Part shown: piece after piece, positions 46,590-57,894 of the stretch
How positions within the stretch are numbered: position 1 is the stretch's first letter
How the letters are laid out: every line of letters starts with the position of its first letter
From: Sclerotiophoma versabilis
Taxonomy: Eukaryota > Ascomycota > Dothideomycetes > Pleosporales > Didymellaceae
Reading direction: 5' to 3'
Assembly (NCBI GenBank): GCA_012274445.1
Contig: JAAROD010000093.1
Span: forward strand, 372,001 to 436,000
Length of the DNA stretch: 64,000 bases
Program-made: the position numbers and the translations under genes
The notes under the pieces: generated by a model
Databases searched by the model: none
Told to the model about the DNA's origin: nothing
The model's input: only the letters and a program-made list of their open reading frames with translations

Positions 46590-46680
46590 ACCGACGTAAC
46601 CGGCAGAACCGACAGAACCGACAGAACCGACAGAACCGACAGAATCAAATACAGGAACTAAAAGTATATTAACGTAGATC
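46590..46680. repeat. Dispersed repeat with 9-bp minisatellite, copy 3
   Basis: Four to five units of CAGAACCGA (about 46605-46643) followed by AATCAAATACAGGAACTAAA and TATATTAAC, matching the end of the copy at 35850-35995. It lies upstream of the UstYa-like gene. Confidence 0.65.
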
Positions 46681-46793
46681 ACCATCGAGCGTACCAACTC
46701 CACCGATCGGGCCGCTTTTCTTAAGTTAGTCTATTGCAAAGAGTGCTTTGCAACACTACCGCAATTCGCTATAATTTGCAGAACACAGCAATA

Positions 46794-47080
46794 CTATTCG
46801 GACTTGTTGCTATCAGATAAATCTAGAATTTCTACTGCGCAGGTGCGAGCGTTGTGGCCAGTCTTGCTGGAACGCCCGCAGCGCCTCTGCTCACGCACCC
46901 TCTTTTCAAGCTCTCCACCCTTCTTCTGCCCACTACCCTCCTTTTCAGCTATTAAGTCAGCTATCCCCCCTACTAGAAGAGTCTCAGCTGTCCGAATATA
47001 CTTCCTCTTCCGACCTTTCATCTCTATTGTTACCTCTACTGCCTTTCGATGCCCTACCTGTGCTGCCCTGATTTGATATC
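46794..47080 (-). mobile_element. pogo/Fot1 transposase C-terminal fragment
   Basis: The minus-strand frame ends in RRCGRSSKTGHNARTCAVEI and LDLSDSNKSE, a zinc-knuckle C-terminus like that of element F (CRRCGETGHNAQTC), here with the second Cys of the knuckle replaced by Ser. Upstream residues (MKGRKRKYIRTAETLL, ADLIAEKE) fit the basic linker. Nothing else of the element remains. Confidence 0.65.
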
Positions 47081-47182
47081 TTGAGCCTGATATGCGACCC
47101 CGACCGTGGGCGTACCACGCATCTTCTGTACCGCCAGCATTCGCGTCTTACTTCGTCATGTGTGTGACGTCTTCGGCATAGT

Positions 47183-48222
47183 CTAGTCCTCGCCAGCGTT
47201 GCTGAACCCCAGATCGGAACCCAAATCTACACTTGGGAGCAGACAGCTGCCAGCATGGACGTCCCAAGCCGACCCGCCAGTCTCTGCGGCCGACTTCTCT
47301 GACGGGAGTCGGAAGTGTCTCTTGCGGCCCTGCTCGCTCCACGGGAAGTGACCGACCGGGAGGGTAAAGAAGCTTGGACCAACAGCACGATCAGCCTGCT
47401 TGTCTTGAGATGGATGGCACATCGTACTGACCTGTTTGAAGCATCTGCAATGCCAGCAAGCGCATTGTACCAGCCTAGCAAGGCAGATACGAGACCAAAG
47501 ACTCCTCCCGCGACTATGCAGTGCTTCTCGGGGCTCTCGTCGTCATGCTGCAAGTAGCCAACGCTCAGCATGAGGAAGGCAAGATCGAGCGTGAAGAACA
47601 AAAGGAAGAAGACAAACGACGATCGCAGCGTGCAGACAAGCAACACAGAAGTGAAGATGAACCAGCCCATCAGATACAGGCCGAAAGAGTCAAGGAAAGC
47701 TGCTTTGCTGACTGCAACCAGGCTCGACTCGATTCCGGGGCCAACTGGGGCCAGAGCGATGGCGAACGACAGCCAGAAGCCTCCGTAAGACGAGAAGGCC
47801 GTAGCACCGAAGGTGTTGCCCAGAGCCATCTCCCTGGCGTTTGTTTAGTCTCATGTGGGAGGGTGCTACAGCTCGTGGGTACATACCACATGCCTGCAAG
47901 TAGCTGTACCAGTCCGCCGTAGCCGTACGCGACAGCGACGACGAGGCTTGGCGATCCGATACTGCGCGTGTTGATGTTGATCAGCGACAGCAGAAAGGTC
48001 GTCAGGGCGAAAGCAGATAGTCCCAGAGGAGCAGGATTGGCAGATCTGCGCGGTAAAGGTCTGTACGAAGCCGGTGGATATTCGGCACGAGGGCCTCGCT
48101 GCGTTGGTCAGCCTCAGGGTCGAGCAGGACACACGGTGGAGAGCTGGGGGCATTGAGCAACTGTAGCGTCTTCCGTAGCAGTAGCTTACCACGATCTCGG
48201 TCTGTCTGCGAGCGACAGGCAT
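47183..48222 (-). CDS. GPR1/FUN34/YaaH-family acetate permease
   Basis: Exons 48190-48222, 47887-48098, 47432-47833 and 47183-47372 close in phase to 278 residues, normal for the family. The start MPVARRQTEIV is followed by SANPAPLGLSAFALTTF, the family signature NPAPLGL in the first membrane helix; GMWEMALGNTFGATAFSSYG and LGWYNALAGIAD are further family blocks. About six membrane helices are visible. The C-terminal exon adds FFTLPVGHFPWSEQGRK and a tail of some 45 residues, longer than usual. Such proteins (Ato/AcpA) import acetate or act in ammonium signalling at the plasma membrane. This is the first gene of the GC-rich, transposon-poor part. Confidence 0.85.
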
Positions 48223-49260
48223 AATGATCCACAGGTAGATTAGTCTGTCAGTCGCGATGCGTACTCCAAAGCACAGTACGTGAACAGCAGAGCGGTGAAA
48301 GCATATGTACCGTACGGCAGACTATACAGCAGACTGTACAGCGGACCCAAAGACGTTTTTGGTATGCTTCTCGCACCAACAAAGGGCTGAGATCTTTGCA
48401 CGCGCCTGACACAGTAAATCTGCCAGCGTGATGCAGCCGGCCCAGCGTGATTTGCCTCGCATAGACCACCTATGCTACGCAATCGATACAGTACTGTACC
48501 GCACTAACACGCTTTTGCACACCACTGCTATAATCTGGGGTGTATGGTGGAGGGAGTGCTTACAGTACACTGTAGTACAGTACAGTGACTTGGTAGATCA
48601 CTAGTGGGCGAACTTCGCACCATCGTCTACGCCCTCTTTCTGGCAGTTGTGCGTAGCCACAACACCACACTGATTGCAAACGTCACCATGTACATAGTAC
48701 TGTACTGTTTAGTACTGGGTGCACCAAATATGTGGGGATGTTTTTCTTCCCAATCCTCGAGCCGCCAGGAATAATGGCGAGTTCTTGGGAGTGCCATTTC
48801 TCGCGCTATTTCTCACGCTATTTCTCACGCTTCCACGACAGACGCGGCTGAGAATCACGCTCGTCATAGATCAGCATGCGCCAGCAACACAGGTAACCGC
48901 CGGGCAAAGAACCGTACTGTGCAGTACGAACAGTGCTGTGTGCCGTCCTCTTTCCTTTCATGTACTGTAACCTGTGGGCCAACCTCAACCTTAGTTTACA
49001 CGGACCGGGCTCAGCATATCCTTACAGGTGTGATGGTTCTCGACTGCGCATGTGTGCGTGCCGTGACAGTTTTGCGGACCAGTCGTGCGGGTATGATCGC
49101 CCTAATGCACTATCATGCAGCGTCCTTACAGCTGCCTATCTTGCTGGTCCTGTGCTGAATAGAGGCGATAGTCCCAAGTCGATCTCTTCGAACACGTTCT
49201 CAGTGCTCTACAGTACTCGCTTCAATACTTCTCCAAGAACACAAAACCCCAATCTCTGCG
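48223..49260. promoter_or_regulatory. Divergent intergenic region rich in GTAC palindromes
   Basis: Lies between the acetate permease (-) and the acyltransferase frame (+), so it should hold both promoters. Many copies of the self-complementary TAC(T/A)GTAC type motif occur: AGTACTGTACC at 48491, GTAGTACAGTACAGTG at 48569, ATAGTACTGTACTG at 48693, CCGTACTGTGCAGTACG at 48911. No gene is recognised; the overlapping frame 48933-49493 is a shadow of the acyltransferase. Confidence 0.4.
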
Positions 49261-50553
49261 ATGGAGTGGGAGGAAATCGCCCCGGGACACTGGTGCAGAC
49301 AGCTCGACGGTATCGAGAGCTTCTTCCACTCGATGTCATCGGTCGCCACCCCTACCGGAATCGCTCATGCAATGGTCTCGGTCGGTGCCACGCTGCCCAA
49401 AGAAGTGGACTGCTCAATTGCGAGCCTTCAGAAGGCGTGGAAAAGCCTCCGGTATCACCATCCGCGGATTGCTTCAGCTGCAAGGAATGGTAACCTCTAC
49501 TACAAGGTGCCGGACGACAGCGAGATGGCTGAGTGGCTCTCCAAGACTCTGATAATCGACCACTGTGCGGTCTCTAGCTTAGACGTGCTTGCAACGCTGA
49601 AGTCGTCTGAGACAGGAGTCCTGGTGTTTCTCCCTCGTACCCGCGAGATCTTCTTCCAAATCTCGCACGACCACATCGATGGCGTAGGCGCAATCATGTT
49701 TCTCCCCCTGCTACTTTCTGCGCTGAAGAATCCATCGGCAGACGTGACTTTTGGAGACGAGTACACCAACCTCTCGGACAGCCTCAGCCACGTCTTAGAT
49801 CAAAACCCATCGAGTCCCCCGAGCGAGTTGCAAGCGAAGGGAGCGCACAGCCTAGCCCAGCACTTTGAATCAACGCCCTCGAGCCTCAGCCTTGGCTCCA
49901 AGGCCGCGCCACGATCCTCCTTCGCCGTGCGCTTGAAGCGTCTCGAGTTCTCTCCCGCCGAGACTGATCAGGTACGCAAAAGAGCACACTGCCACGGCAT
50001 TACCGTCACGCATGCATGCCACAGCAGCGTGATACAAGCCTTGTACCATCTTTCCGACGGAGCTACAGGCACGTACAAGAGTCTCATCTTCGTCAGTCTT
50101 AGGCGCCGGCTTTGACAGAGGTCTGGCCACGAACAGTCCCCAGTCTCTGTGCACATGAGCGCCATACCTGTGGTACTGCCCGCATGCTGGAGAGGGTTTA
50201 GTCCCCTCGCGCAGAGTCTCAAATATGTGTACACCAAGTGCAGCGGAGAAAGGCACCAGGCCGCCTGGCACAAATCGATGTATCCACTCCTCAGCCAGGC
50301 ACTGGAATCTGCAGGAGACCCTCAAGTTCAGGTCTCCAGCCTGGGCGTTGTTGATGATCATCTGGGCCACGACGTAGACGACTTCTGGGTTGGTGGCGGA
50401 TCGGCCACTGCGGACCTGACGACTTATGTTTGGACGTTCAAGGGACGCTTGACTTTGGCAGTGTGGTATAACGATGCGTTCTATGAGGAAGCAGTCGTTG
50501 AGTTGTTTTTGCAAACGGCAAAATCGATGCTTGTCGCTGGTCTAGGGCTGTAG
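49261..50553 (+). pseudogene. HxxxD acyltransferase-like ORF with one in-frame stop
   Basis: One frame of 430 codons from ATG 49261 to TAG 50551, interrupted only by TGA at 50113-50115. The catalytic motif of the condensation/acyltransferase superfamily is seen in SHDHIDG (His about 136, Asp about 140) and, after the stop, DDFWVGGGSATADL corresponds to the structural DFGWG motif. Related fungal proteins transfer acetyl or other acyl groups from CoA to alcohols in secondary metabolism. Reading across the TGA keeps the alignment, so it looks like a recent nonsense change (possibly CGA to TGA). Splicing it out would need a 27-nt intron, which is implausible. The truncated 284-residue product would lack the second motif. 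Confidence 0.72.
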
Positions 50554-51771
50554 ACGGGGGCGGCAGTCGAGGGCGGCAGTCGAGAGCTGTAGTTGAGGAC
50601 TGGTGGTACTGCCAGACGACTGAAAACTAAGTACTTGCCCGTTGGTAGTTCAATGCATCATCCATCCCCTGCGCAGCAACGATCGTCGCTACAGTCCTAT
50701 CAACGTACTGTGTTGTATAGTGTTGTATCGTACAGTACCTGCTGTCGCATGTACGTCCATTCGCTCTTGGCGTCCTGCGGCTAGCATGCATGTGGTTGCT
50801 TAGCCAGCACAATTCATAGCATGGCCATGTCATGCTACCGTAATCCACTAACTCTCTTCAGTGCAGCGGACAACTCTAGAACCGTTCAGATGTTGTCAAT
50901 CTCAAACAGCTGTGCTGCAAGCTCGATGCGGTACAGCCATGTAGCACACATATGTCATCTTCCGTTCGTCGATTCCAGAGAAGCGACAACAGTCGGCTAT
51001 CGTCTCAAACGTCAATCTTATCAGTCGGTACTTGCAATACACGTGATGGTTCACGATGCCACTCGAGGTGTCACAGATCACTGCGATATCTTGGCGGTGA
51101 TAGAATCCTAAGTGACTTCAAGACTTGCATCTAGATCAACAAAGTACCTACTACCCTTCTGGTGGAAGCGACAGACGAGACACAGGAGGCAGATCAGAAG
51201 GTTCGTTTCCCCAAACGAACGTCGCGATCCTTGTTTCATCGTGAGAGTGTTAAAGTTAGCGGAAGCTTAGAGATCTTGCACATGCTCAAACAGACAACTC
51301 CGTAGTGCTCCATCGATTATAGACGCCGCTAGAAAACAGGCTGCAGCGACTGCAATGCTAGGGACTCGCCCACTCAAGTCTGGATGAAAGATTGACACCT
51401 CCAGAATGAAAACTGCATTATCTGCGGACTAGCAAACTGGTCTAGCGGAGATGATGGGTCGCCAACTGAGTCGCTGCAGAGCTGATCCAGGAAGGACAGA
51501 GAGCTTCTCTGACCCTTCTGGTAAGTAAGTCTTAGCACTTGAGCCTTATGCCTTTCGAACAGATCTCTGCCTCCCACCCAGACAGTATTTCCTTTACAAG
51601 TGCGGGCAGTCTTGGCTGCAACAGCTGCCAGTCCTGCGTCGCCCTCGACCACCTGCCGCTTTCCGAGGATGCCATCTAGCAAACAGACTGTGACGGAACA
51701 AGTCTCCAGGGAAAGCGCCTCAAATGCTGATCGGGAGCGAGACCTGTCTCCTACCAAGAAAGGCTCAGAAA
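50554..51771. other. Intergenic region, convergent gene ends
   Basis: Lies between the 3' ends of the acyltransferase frame and the peptide transporter. It has a GTAC-palindrome cluster at 50705-50745 (CGTACTGTGTTG, CGTACAGTACCTG). Short frames here (50821-51111, 51374-51775) carry no family features and are not called. Confidence 0.45.
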
Positions 51772-53958
51772 TCACCCATCCCGAAGGGAATGGAAGTCGG
51801 TGCCTTGCTTGCCAAATGAAGGGCTCTTCCAGTCCACAGTTACTGGATAGCAGCAGTGACCTCCGTCAACGCTAATTCGTACAGCTCTTACTCGTTGTCG
51901 CTTTGAGCTTCTTCGAGGCACGCTAGGCGTTCGGCTGGCAGACTGGCTCCCGAGATGGAAGCTTCGCGACGAGCGTGAAGCACTCCTGCTAGGCAACCTG
52001 ATCGGGCCGCCGACGTCGATGGGCTTCAGAAACGGCGCTGCGCTTGACACCCGGCTCGTAGCGTTGCGCAGGACATGATGCGACGGGTTGGGGACAGCAT
52101 CGTCTTGGTTGGACTCATCGTCCGCGGCCGTCTGCTGCAGATTGCATCGGCGGAAAAGAAGCCAGAATACGACCGTTGTGACAGCCATGGCTCCGGCCAG
52201 TGAACCGTAGAAAACGACAAGGTATGGGTCGTGTGCCACTGCCGTCAACGCCATCGCACAGGCAGAGCCTACGCCGCCGATGAGCAAGCCGATCGCTTGC
52301 ACAACCACCTTCATCTCCTTTGGTGAGTGGTCGAAGGCGTACTCGAGTGCTGTCACGTATGCAAAGATCTCGCCAGCTGAAATCAAAAAGTACAGCGGCG
52401 CCTGAACCCAGACGTTGATCGAACTGGGACCGCAGCTCCCTGGCTGACCAGAACAGGGTGGCGACCTGTAGATGAGCACCTGCACAGCAGTAGCATACAG
52501 CATAGAGAGTGAAATGAAGACGAAGCCAACGGTGATGCGTGTTATGGGCGTCGGGTAGAGGCGACGGCGATGGAGGAAGGGATAGAGAAGCTCTTGTATC
52601 ACGGGTCCGAGCACGATACAGCCGACCTGGTTCATGGCAGGCAGCAAGTCGTTCGGTGTGCCGTTGGTCTTCATCTGGCCGGCCTGGGAGATCAGATTGT
52701 TCTGCATCTGGTCGAAGCAGATGTAGAACATGACGAAGGCGACTCTAGACTACGAGTCAGCAGTGGTTCAGTGGTCACGCGCGTTGATGACGCCTTACAA
52801 TACTCGACAAGCTTGGAGGCCCCGGGTCAGTTCGTTGAGAAGCTGGCCACTCCACGACACAACCCTCGAGCGGCGCTCAAGCTGGTAGACGGGATCTGCG
52901 TGCGCCATCTTGAACCCCTCTCGACACGCACAAGCGATGATCTTGATGGCTTCGGGGAGAGCGTTCTGCTCGCTAGCGACCCTGACTGGAAAGGGTCAGT
53001 AAGCTAGACTGAAGGGCTACACCGCGTGACGAACGTACCGTAGTGATGCTTGCCAACGACAAGCATGCACAATGCGATGAGCATGAAGCCTAGCGTAAGC
53101 CCGTATGCAGCTGTGAAGCTAACGTGAGTTTCCAGGTACACCGTTGCGAACCAGGATAACGAGCCGATGTTGCCGATCCTGCACGAACGAACAAAGGTCA
53201 ATTGACGATTGCGCAGTCTAGGGTGGCAAGCTTACCAGTAGTACAGGTTGTAGATATACTGCAGAGTGATCTGGTAATCCGTGATCACTAGCTCTCCCGT
53301 CTCGAGCTGCACCAACCTGGACTCTGTTCTGGTTTGTTGGTCGGCGATGAATGGGACCATGATAGCACGAAAGCCCCCTCCGCCCAAACCGATCAAGACC
53401 ATAGCGACAGCGAGCCCGGGGACACCCCATTCCTTCTCAAGGCTACTCGACAAGGAACTTGTCGTCAGGACGATGCATCCCAGACAGTACAGGGACGCGC
53501 TGACAACAAGGGTAGCGTAGCGCCCGAGGTAGCCATCCGCGACAATGGCCACGATGATGGGCGTGACGTAGTAGAACAGGTAGAAAGCGCAGTATATGCG
53601 CGTCGCCATCGCTTGGCCAAGACCAAGAGCTCCGGGTTCACGCTGCGTCCCACGGTGTGGCGGATGCTCCATGTAGTTCTCTGCGCGTCGAGCGATCAGC
53701 ATCGCCATCTTCAGCGGATACTCAACGCGAGCCAGGTTCGGAACACGTACGCCACGGCGCGGTCAATCCCCAGAATGCTGCTCGTTCCCAGAACCCTATA
53801 ATGCCCACGACCCATAGCCGCCAAGGTACGTCGTCTCTCACACGCCGCAGTTCTTTGGCGCGACCTGGTAGCTTGCTGCCTCTCTTCTTAGCCCCACAGC
53901 CATCACACCGCACCGTTAGACTGACGCACCTTCTGCTTTGTTCAACAGGAGAAGACAT
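51772..53958 (-). CDS. PTR2/POT-type oligopeptide transporter
   Basis: Exons 53751-53958, 53236-53680, 53039-53178, 52799-52985 and 51772-52744 close in phase to 650 residues. Seen: DVPWRLWVVGIIGFWERAAFWG (the POT ExxERFxYYG-like helix 1 motif, here FWERAAFWG), a second conserved block IVAIVADGYLGRYATLV, GLGGGGFRAIMVPFIADQ, LPEAIKIIACACREGFKM in the long loop, CFDQMQNNLISQAGQM and, near the end, YVTALEYAFDHSPKEMK (family motif FxxxEFxxxQAPxSMK). A Ser/Arg-rich cytosolic tail of about 110 residues follows. It should import di- or tripeptides with protons. It is divergent from the DHA2 exporter, sharing a 754-bp promoter region. Confidence 0.87.
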
Positions 53959-54712
53959 CGGGGGAACTGCTTGACCGGTGGGTGAGTGTGAGGCAAGCCA
54001 ACGCCTTTGAATGGGAATAGTATTGGATGAAGCAAGAGATGGAGGATGGATCAAGCCCAGTGATGACGCTAACGAGAAGCAGCTACGTGTGTACCGCTGT
54101 CTCCCATATACAGTATGCAGCGAAGTCAAAAGCCGTATCTGGGGCAAGCGACAGGTCAAGTATATCCTGCATAGACTATGGTGCATAGACCATACTGTAC
54201 GGCACGGTGCAGTACCGTACAGTACCGTACAGCAGCTCTACGCTCTGAGCACGTTTTTACAGACCTACCATAATCACGCTGGCCGCGCAACCAGCTCCTT
54301 CGTTCGTGAACTTGCGCAAGGGTCGGCCGCATCAGCAGCAAACGTGAGGTGGCTCTGAACTACGCTGCCGATGAACGGCAGTGGACGTCGCCCTAGCTCA
54401 GTTTGCAGTGCGCCTTGGTTTCCCTAGACCCTTGTCAGCGTGGTTGCCAGCGCCAGACGTCTTCTTGTTGGCTACAACTCGTCGCATTGAGAGCTGCAAG
54501 GGTTGTCGACCTTCCAGACTACATGGCACGGGCCTGTGCTGGAGAGCCCTCAACTACTGCCTATCAGCTCACCATTGCCTGACAACATATAGACTCAGAC
54601 AACTTCTGCCAGCCCCCTCTTCCGATTGAACTTGCTCCTTGCTCGTAGCAGCGGGTGCTGGGTGTAAACGTCGACGACCCTCTCAACCTAGCCTCAACGT
54701 CTAGCGAGGATC
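53959..54712. promoter_or_regulatory. Bidirectional promoter region, PTR2 / DHA2 exporter
   Basis: Divergent starts at 53958 (-) and 54713 (+). It includes a dense block of GTAC-type palindromes at 54190-54236 (TACTGTACGGCACGG, AGTACCGTACAGTACCGTAC). Frames in it are short and featureless. Co-regulation of both transporters is an inference from geometry only. Confidence 0.45.
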
Positions 54713-56850
54713 ATGTCTAGCAGCGCTGCAGCCGCTATACCGTCCCTCCAAAGCCCGACGAGGTATCCGGCTCAGTCAGACCTGACTCAGCCAGACGTTC
54801 CTCGGCCAGACTTCTCTCAACCGTACTTCCCTCCACCTCCACAGCAAAAGGCCGTAGACTACAACAAGTACAGAGGTACGTGCTGGGCGCCCAACTGCCA
54901 TGTCAGCTGCGTGAACTCACTAAGTGGCTTCGTACAACTCAGTCAAGATCCGCCGCCTTCCACCCGAACCTGCACTCTGTCTCACCCCAGCATCAGCGGA
55001 CCCCCTGCTCGACTTTGGTACGGCAGCTACAGCCCAGCGCGGCGTATATGTTGCCGACAAGTGTACGTAGCGTCAAAGCACAAAGCGCAAAGCGCAAAAC
55101 GTCGATCGCCTTCACCTTGCCATACCTGCTAATCTCAAATCGGCAACTGCAGGGACGCCAAAGAAGAATGAATGGCTCGTCATGAGCAGTCTTAGCTTCA
55201 TATCGCTGATGGTCTCACTCGATGCGACCATCCTCGTCACCGTCCTGCCGGTAGGTCGCGAGCTGCTTTCCCCACCACGCCTTCTTCGTTGCAGCTGACC
55301 TGCGACAGGAGATAGCACACTCGCTCCACGGCTCCTCAGTGGACGCTTTCTGGGCAGGCACCTCGTACCTCCTCACCTCGGCCGTCAGCCAGCCGGTTAT
55401 CGCGTCCATCTCTGAGTCGTTTGGCCGGAAGCGGCAGCTGGTCGCGTCTCTTGTGCTCTTCACCTTTGGTACTGCCCTCTGCGCCGTCGCCCACGACTTC
55501 GGCGTCCTGCTCACAGGGCGCTGCATCCAGGGCGTCGGTGGCGGAGGCATCATCACCATGGCCCAGGTCATCTTCTGCGACATCGTGCCTTTGAGACAGC
55601 GCCCCAAGTACTTCTCCCTCGTGCTGGCCTCGTGGTCGGTCGGCAGCATCGTTGGCCCGGTCGTCGGCGGCTGCCTCGCGGAGAAGGCGTCGTGGCGATG
55701 GTGCTTCTACGTCAACCTTCCCTTCTGCGCCGTTGGTCTTGTGGTAGCGCCTCTGTGCGTCCGACTCGAGCCTGCGCCCAACCGCACGCTCACACAGAGA
55801 CTGACACACATCGACTGGTTCGGTGCGGCTCTGTTCGTGGGCAGCACGACCAGTCTTCTCGTCGGCACGTCCTGGGGCGGCGTCCAGCATCCATGGCTGT
55901 CAGCCGCCACTCTGGCCCCGATGGCAGTAGGCTTGATTGGTATTGGCGTCTTCCTCTTGTCGCAGAGGCATGTATGGCCGCGCAGCTTGCTGCCGCTGTC
56001 GCTTTTCTGCACTTGCAGCTCGCTCGCTGCGTTCTACTGCGCGCTCGCGAACGGCTTCGTGGTAAGCATTCCCACATCGCTCAGACACAGCATCGCTCAC
56101 AGTATGACAGCTCCTCGCCGCTCTCTACTACCTGCCTTTCTATTCGATGGCCGTCCGAGGGCATTCTCCTGTCCGCGCTGGCGTCGCTCTCTTCCCTGCG
56201 CTCTTCCTCCTCGTGCCAGGCTCTGTTGCTGTTGCCATGCTCACCACGCGTCTCGCGCGCTTCCGATGGGCCATCTGGGCCGGCTGGATCATCACGACCA
56301 TCGCGTGCGGGCTCTTCCAGCTCTTCGATCTGCGCACCAGCTGGCCGCTCTTCTCGTTCGCTCTGGCCGTCTTCGGTGTAGGCAGCGGCATGGTCCTGAC
56401 CAGCATCAACGTCGGTATCCAGGCCATGTCCAAGGCCGAGGACTGCGCAATGGCTGCCAGCATGTACGGTTTCATGCGCAGCGTAGGGATGCCTCTCGGG
56501 GTTGCTGTAAGTCGTCTGCCCCCTTGCCCTGCCTGACGCGAGCTCGCTACAGCGCACTGACCAGCCTCGAGCTGTCCGGGAACCTCTTCCAGAACGCCAT
56601 GGCCCGTAGATTGGCCGAGTTCGGTCTGCCCACGGCCATCGCCCAAGACTCCGAGCGCTACGTCCGCATCGTTCAGGCGATGGCAGACACCGATCCGACC
56701 AAGAGTGCGATCCGCGAAAGCTACGTGGAGGGGTTCCGGTCCGTCTTCATTTCGATGACGGGTGTCTCAGCGAGCGCGCTGGTGCTCAGTCTGTTGATTC
56801 GGAAGTACAGCATGGACAAGGCTTTGCCGGCATCGTACACAGCGCGATGA
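54713..56850 (+). CDS. DHA2-type MFS multidrug/toxin exporter
   Basis: Exons 54713-54875, 55153-55254, 55295-56061, 56111-56506 and 56572-56850 close in phase to 568 residues, usual for 14-helix DHA2 transporters. The N-terminus is a 50-residue Pro/Gln-rich cytosolic stretch; helix 1 contains LVMSSLSFISLMVSLDATIL (motif D1, LDxTIV type); SESFGRKRQL is motif A; GRCIQGVGGGGIITM is motif B; SVGSIVGPVVGG is motif C. It should export drugs or metabolites by proton antiport. The neighbouring peptide importer, acyltransferase and bZIP suggest a metabolite-related locus. The ends of introns 2 and 4 were chosen for phase (55255-55294, 56507-56571). Long minus-strand frames opposite it are GC-driven shadows. 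Confidence 0.88.
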
Positions 56851-57061
56851 CGTGCCGGCTGGTGGAGACTTCTCTCTGGGTGGTTTACAAGGAGACGTGG
56901 AGTGGTGGAATCTGGGCTTCGGCGAGACATCACGTGTAGCTAGAAACATATACTCTACGCGAGCTAATAATATCTATCCTACGCGAGCTAAAAACATGCA
57001 CTCTACGCGACACTGCTTGTCAAGGATGTAGCGTCGTATATCTGACTGCCATCACCGAGCA

Positions 57062-57439
57062 TCATGCCACTTGCTGTGCGGGATCTGCTCCGACCTCTCC
57101 AGCCAGCTTCTTGTACGTTTCGAGTGCGTGCTGCAGGACCTGCACGGCGTGCTCTGCCTGCGCTACAATGTACGTCCGAGCATGGACGCTGTCGCGGTGT
57201 GCTTCACGCTCTCGCTCAAGAAGCGCCCTCAGCTGCTCGTTGTCCCATGTCTGTCGCTCCAGGCGCTGGGCGACGTCCAGTCTAAGCAGCCCATTCCTCC
57301 CACCGTTATGCGCATCCCCGCACCACGCGATCTCCTCAGAGCAGACGGAAGAAGGCAGTTCAATAGCGCGCGGAGAGGACGGTCGCACGCCGGGGATGGA
57401 GAGTTGTGCGCGGATCTTTTCTCGTATCTCGGGATGCAT
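57062..57439 (-). CDS. Small coiled-coil protein (125 aa), unknown
   Basis: Intron-free frame starting MHPEIREKIRAQLSIPG. The second half is predicted by eye as coiled coil: VAQRLERQTWDNEQLRALLE then QAEHAVQVLQHALETYKKL. No signal peptide or membrane segment is seen. It is paired with a similar small protein on the other strand at 57895: both share a charged Leu-repeat followed by AxxVLxxLxxAL/I. The start-to-start distance is 455 bp. Function is unknown; a bZIP-like dimerising partner without the basic region is one possibility. Long overlapping plus-strand frames also exist here, so moderate confidence only. Confidence 0.45.
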   Translation of the reverse strand: MHPEIREKIRAQLSIPGVRPSSPRAIELPSSVCSEEIAWCGDAHNGGRNGLLRLDVAQRLERQTWDNEQLRALLEREREAHRDSVHARTYIVAQAEHAVQVLQHALETYKKLAGEVGADPAQQVA

Positions 57440-57894
57440 GGCTGGGGCAGCGTGAAGATCAAGGTAGGTGGAGCGGACAGCGACGCACTGCTACCGTCTC
57501 GTCATCTACAGAAGGCCATCGATGTGTCTCTAGTCACATGGGAGCACGATGGCCAGGTTTGGGACACTTCGGGGGTCCGGATCACGCCCCTGGCAGCCTC
57601 AGCGTTTTCTATACATAGAGCAACACCATTAGCAAGTAGTGTGCCATTTCAGGACCCGAACTACGTTGCGCTTGACGTTGTTTTTACGCTTGGAAAGTCT
57701 TTCATAGGCCGAATTGCATCACGCTTGCCGAGCTGTTTGGAGTGTGGGTGCAGGCTCATGTATCTTCTCTAGCTGACCGACACACACCTGTACCAAGCTG
57801 AAGTCGGCGAGAAAACCACATCCTCACAGCTCTGGTAGCTCAGGCACCGACAAACGCTCAAGCACTGCGCCTACCAACAATCAGAACTCACCTC

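Noticed and set aside
47866..48232. Frame break near the start of the acetate permease
   Set aside because: Resolved by a 91-nt intron (48099-48189) with a proper branch site; phases then close over all four exons.
50113..50115. TGA in the acyltransferase read as selenocysteine
   Set aside because: Ascomycete fungi lack the selenocysteine machinery and the site is not a catalytic position.
50092..50118. 27-nt intron removing the TGA in the acyltransferase
   Set aside because: The ends would be GT..AG and in phase, but 27 nt is too short for spliceosomal removal.
49870..50514. Minus-strand frame of 214 codons opposite the acyltransferase
   Set aside because: The plus strand carries the HxxxD and DFWVG motifs in one register; the minus frame has no family features.
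55336..55890. Long minus-strand frame (184 codons) opposite the DHA2 transporter
   Set aside because: It mirrors codons of a clearly coding, motif-bearing plus-strand exon; GC-rich third positions on one strand open the other.
56081..56646. Two overlapping minus-strand frames of 158 and 168 codons
   Set aside because: Antisense shadows of MFS exon 4; low-complexity Arg/Glu/Ser composition.
57071..57772. Plus-strand frame of 233 codons opposite the small coiled-coil gene
   Set aside because: Irregular Cys/Arg/Ser-rich composition without a domain; the minus frame has the better coiled-coil logic. Not fully excluded.
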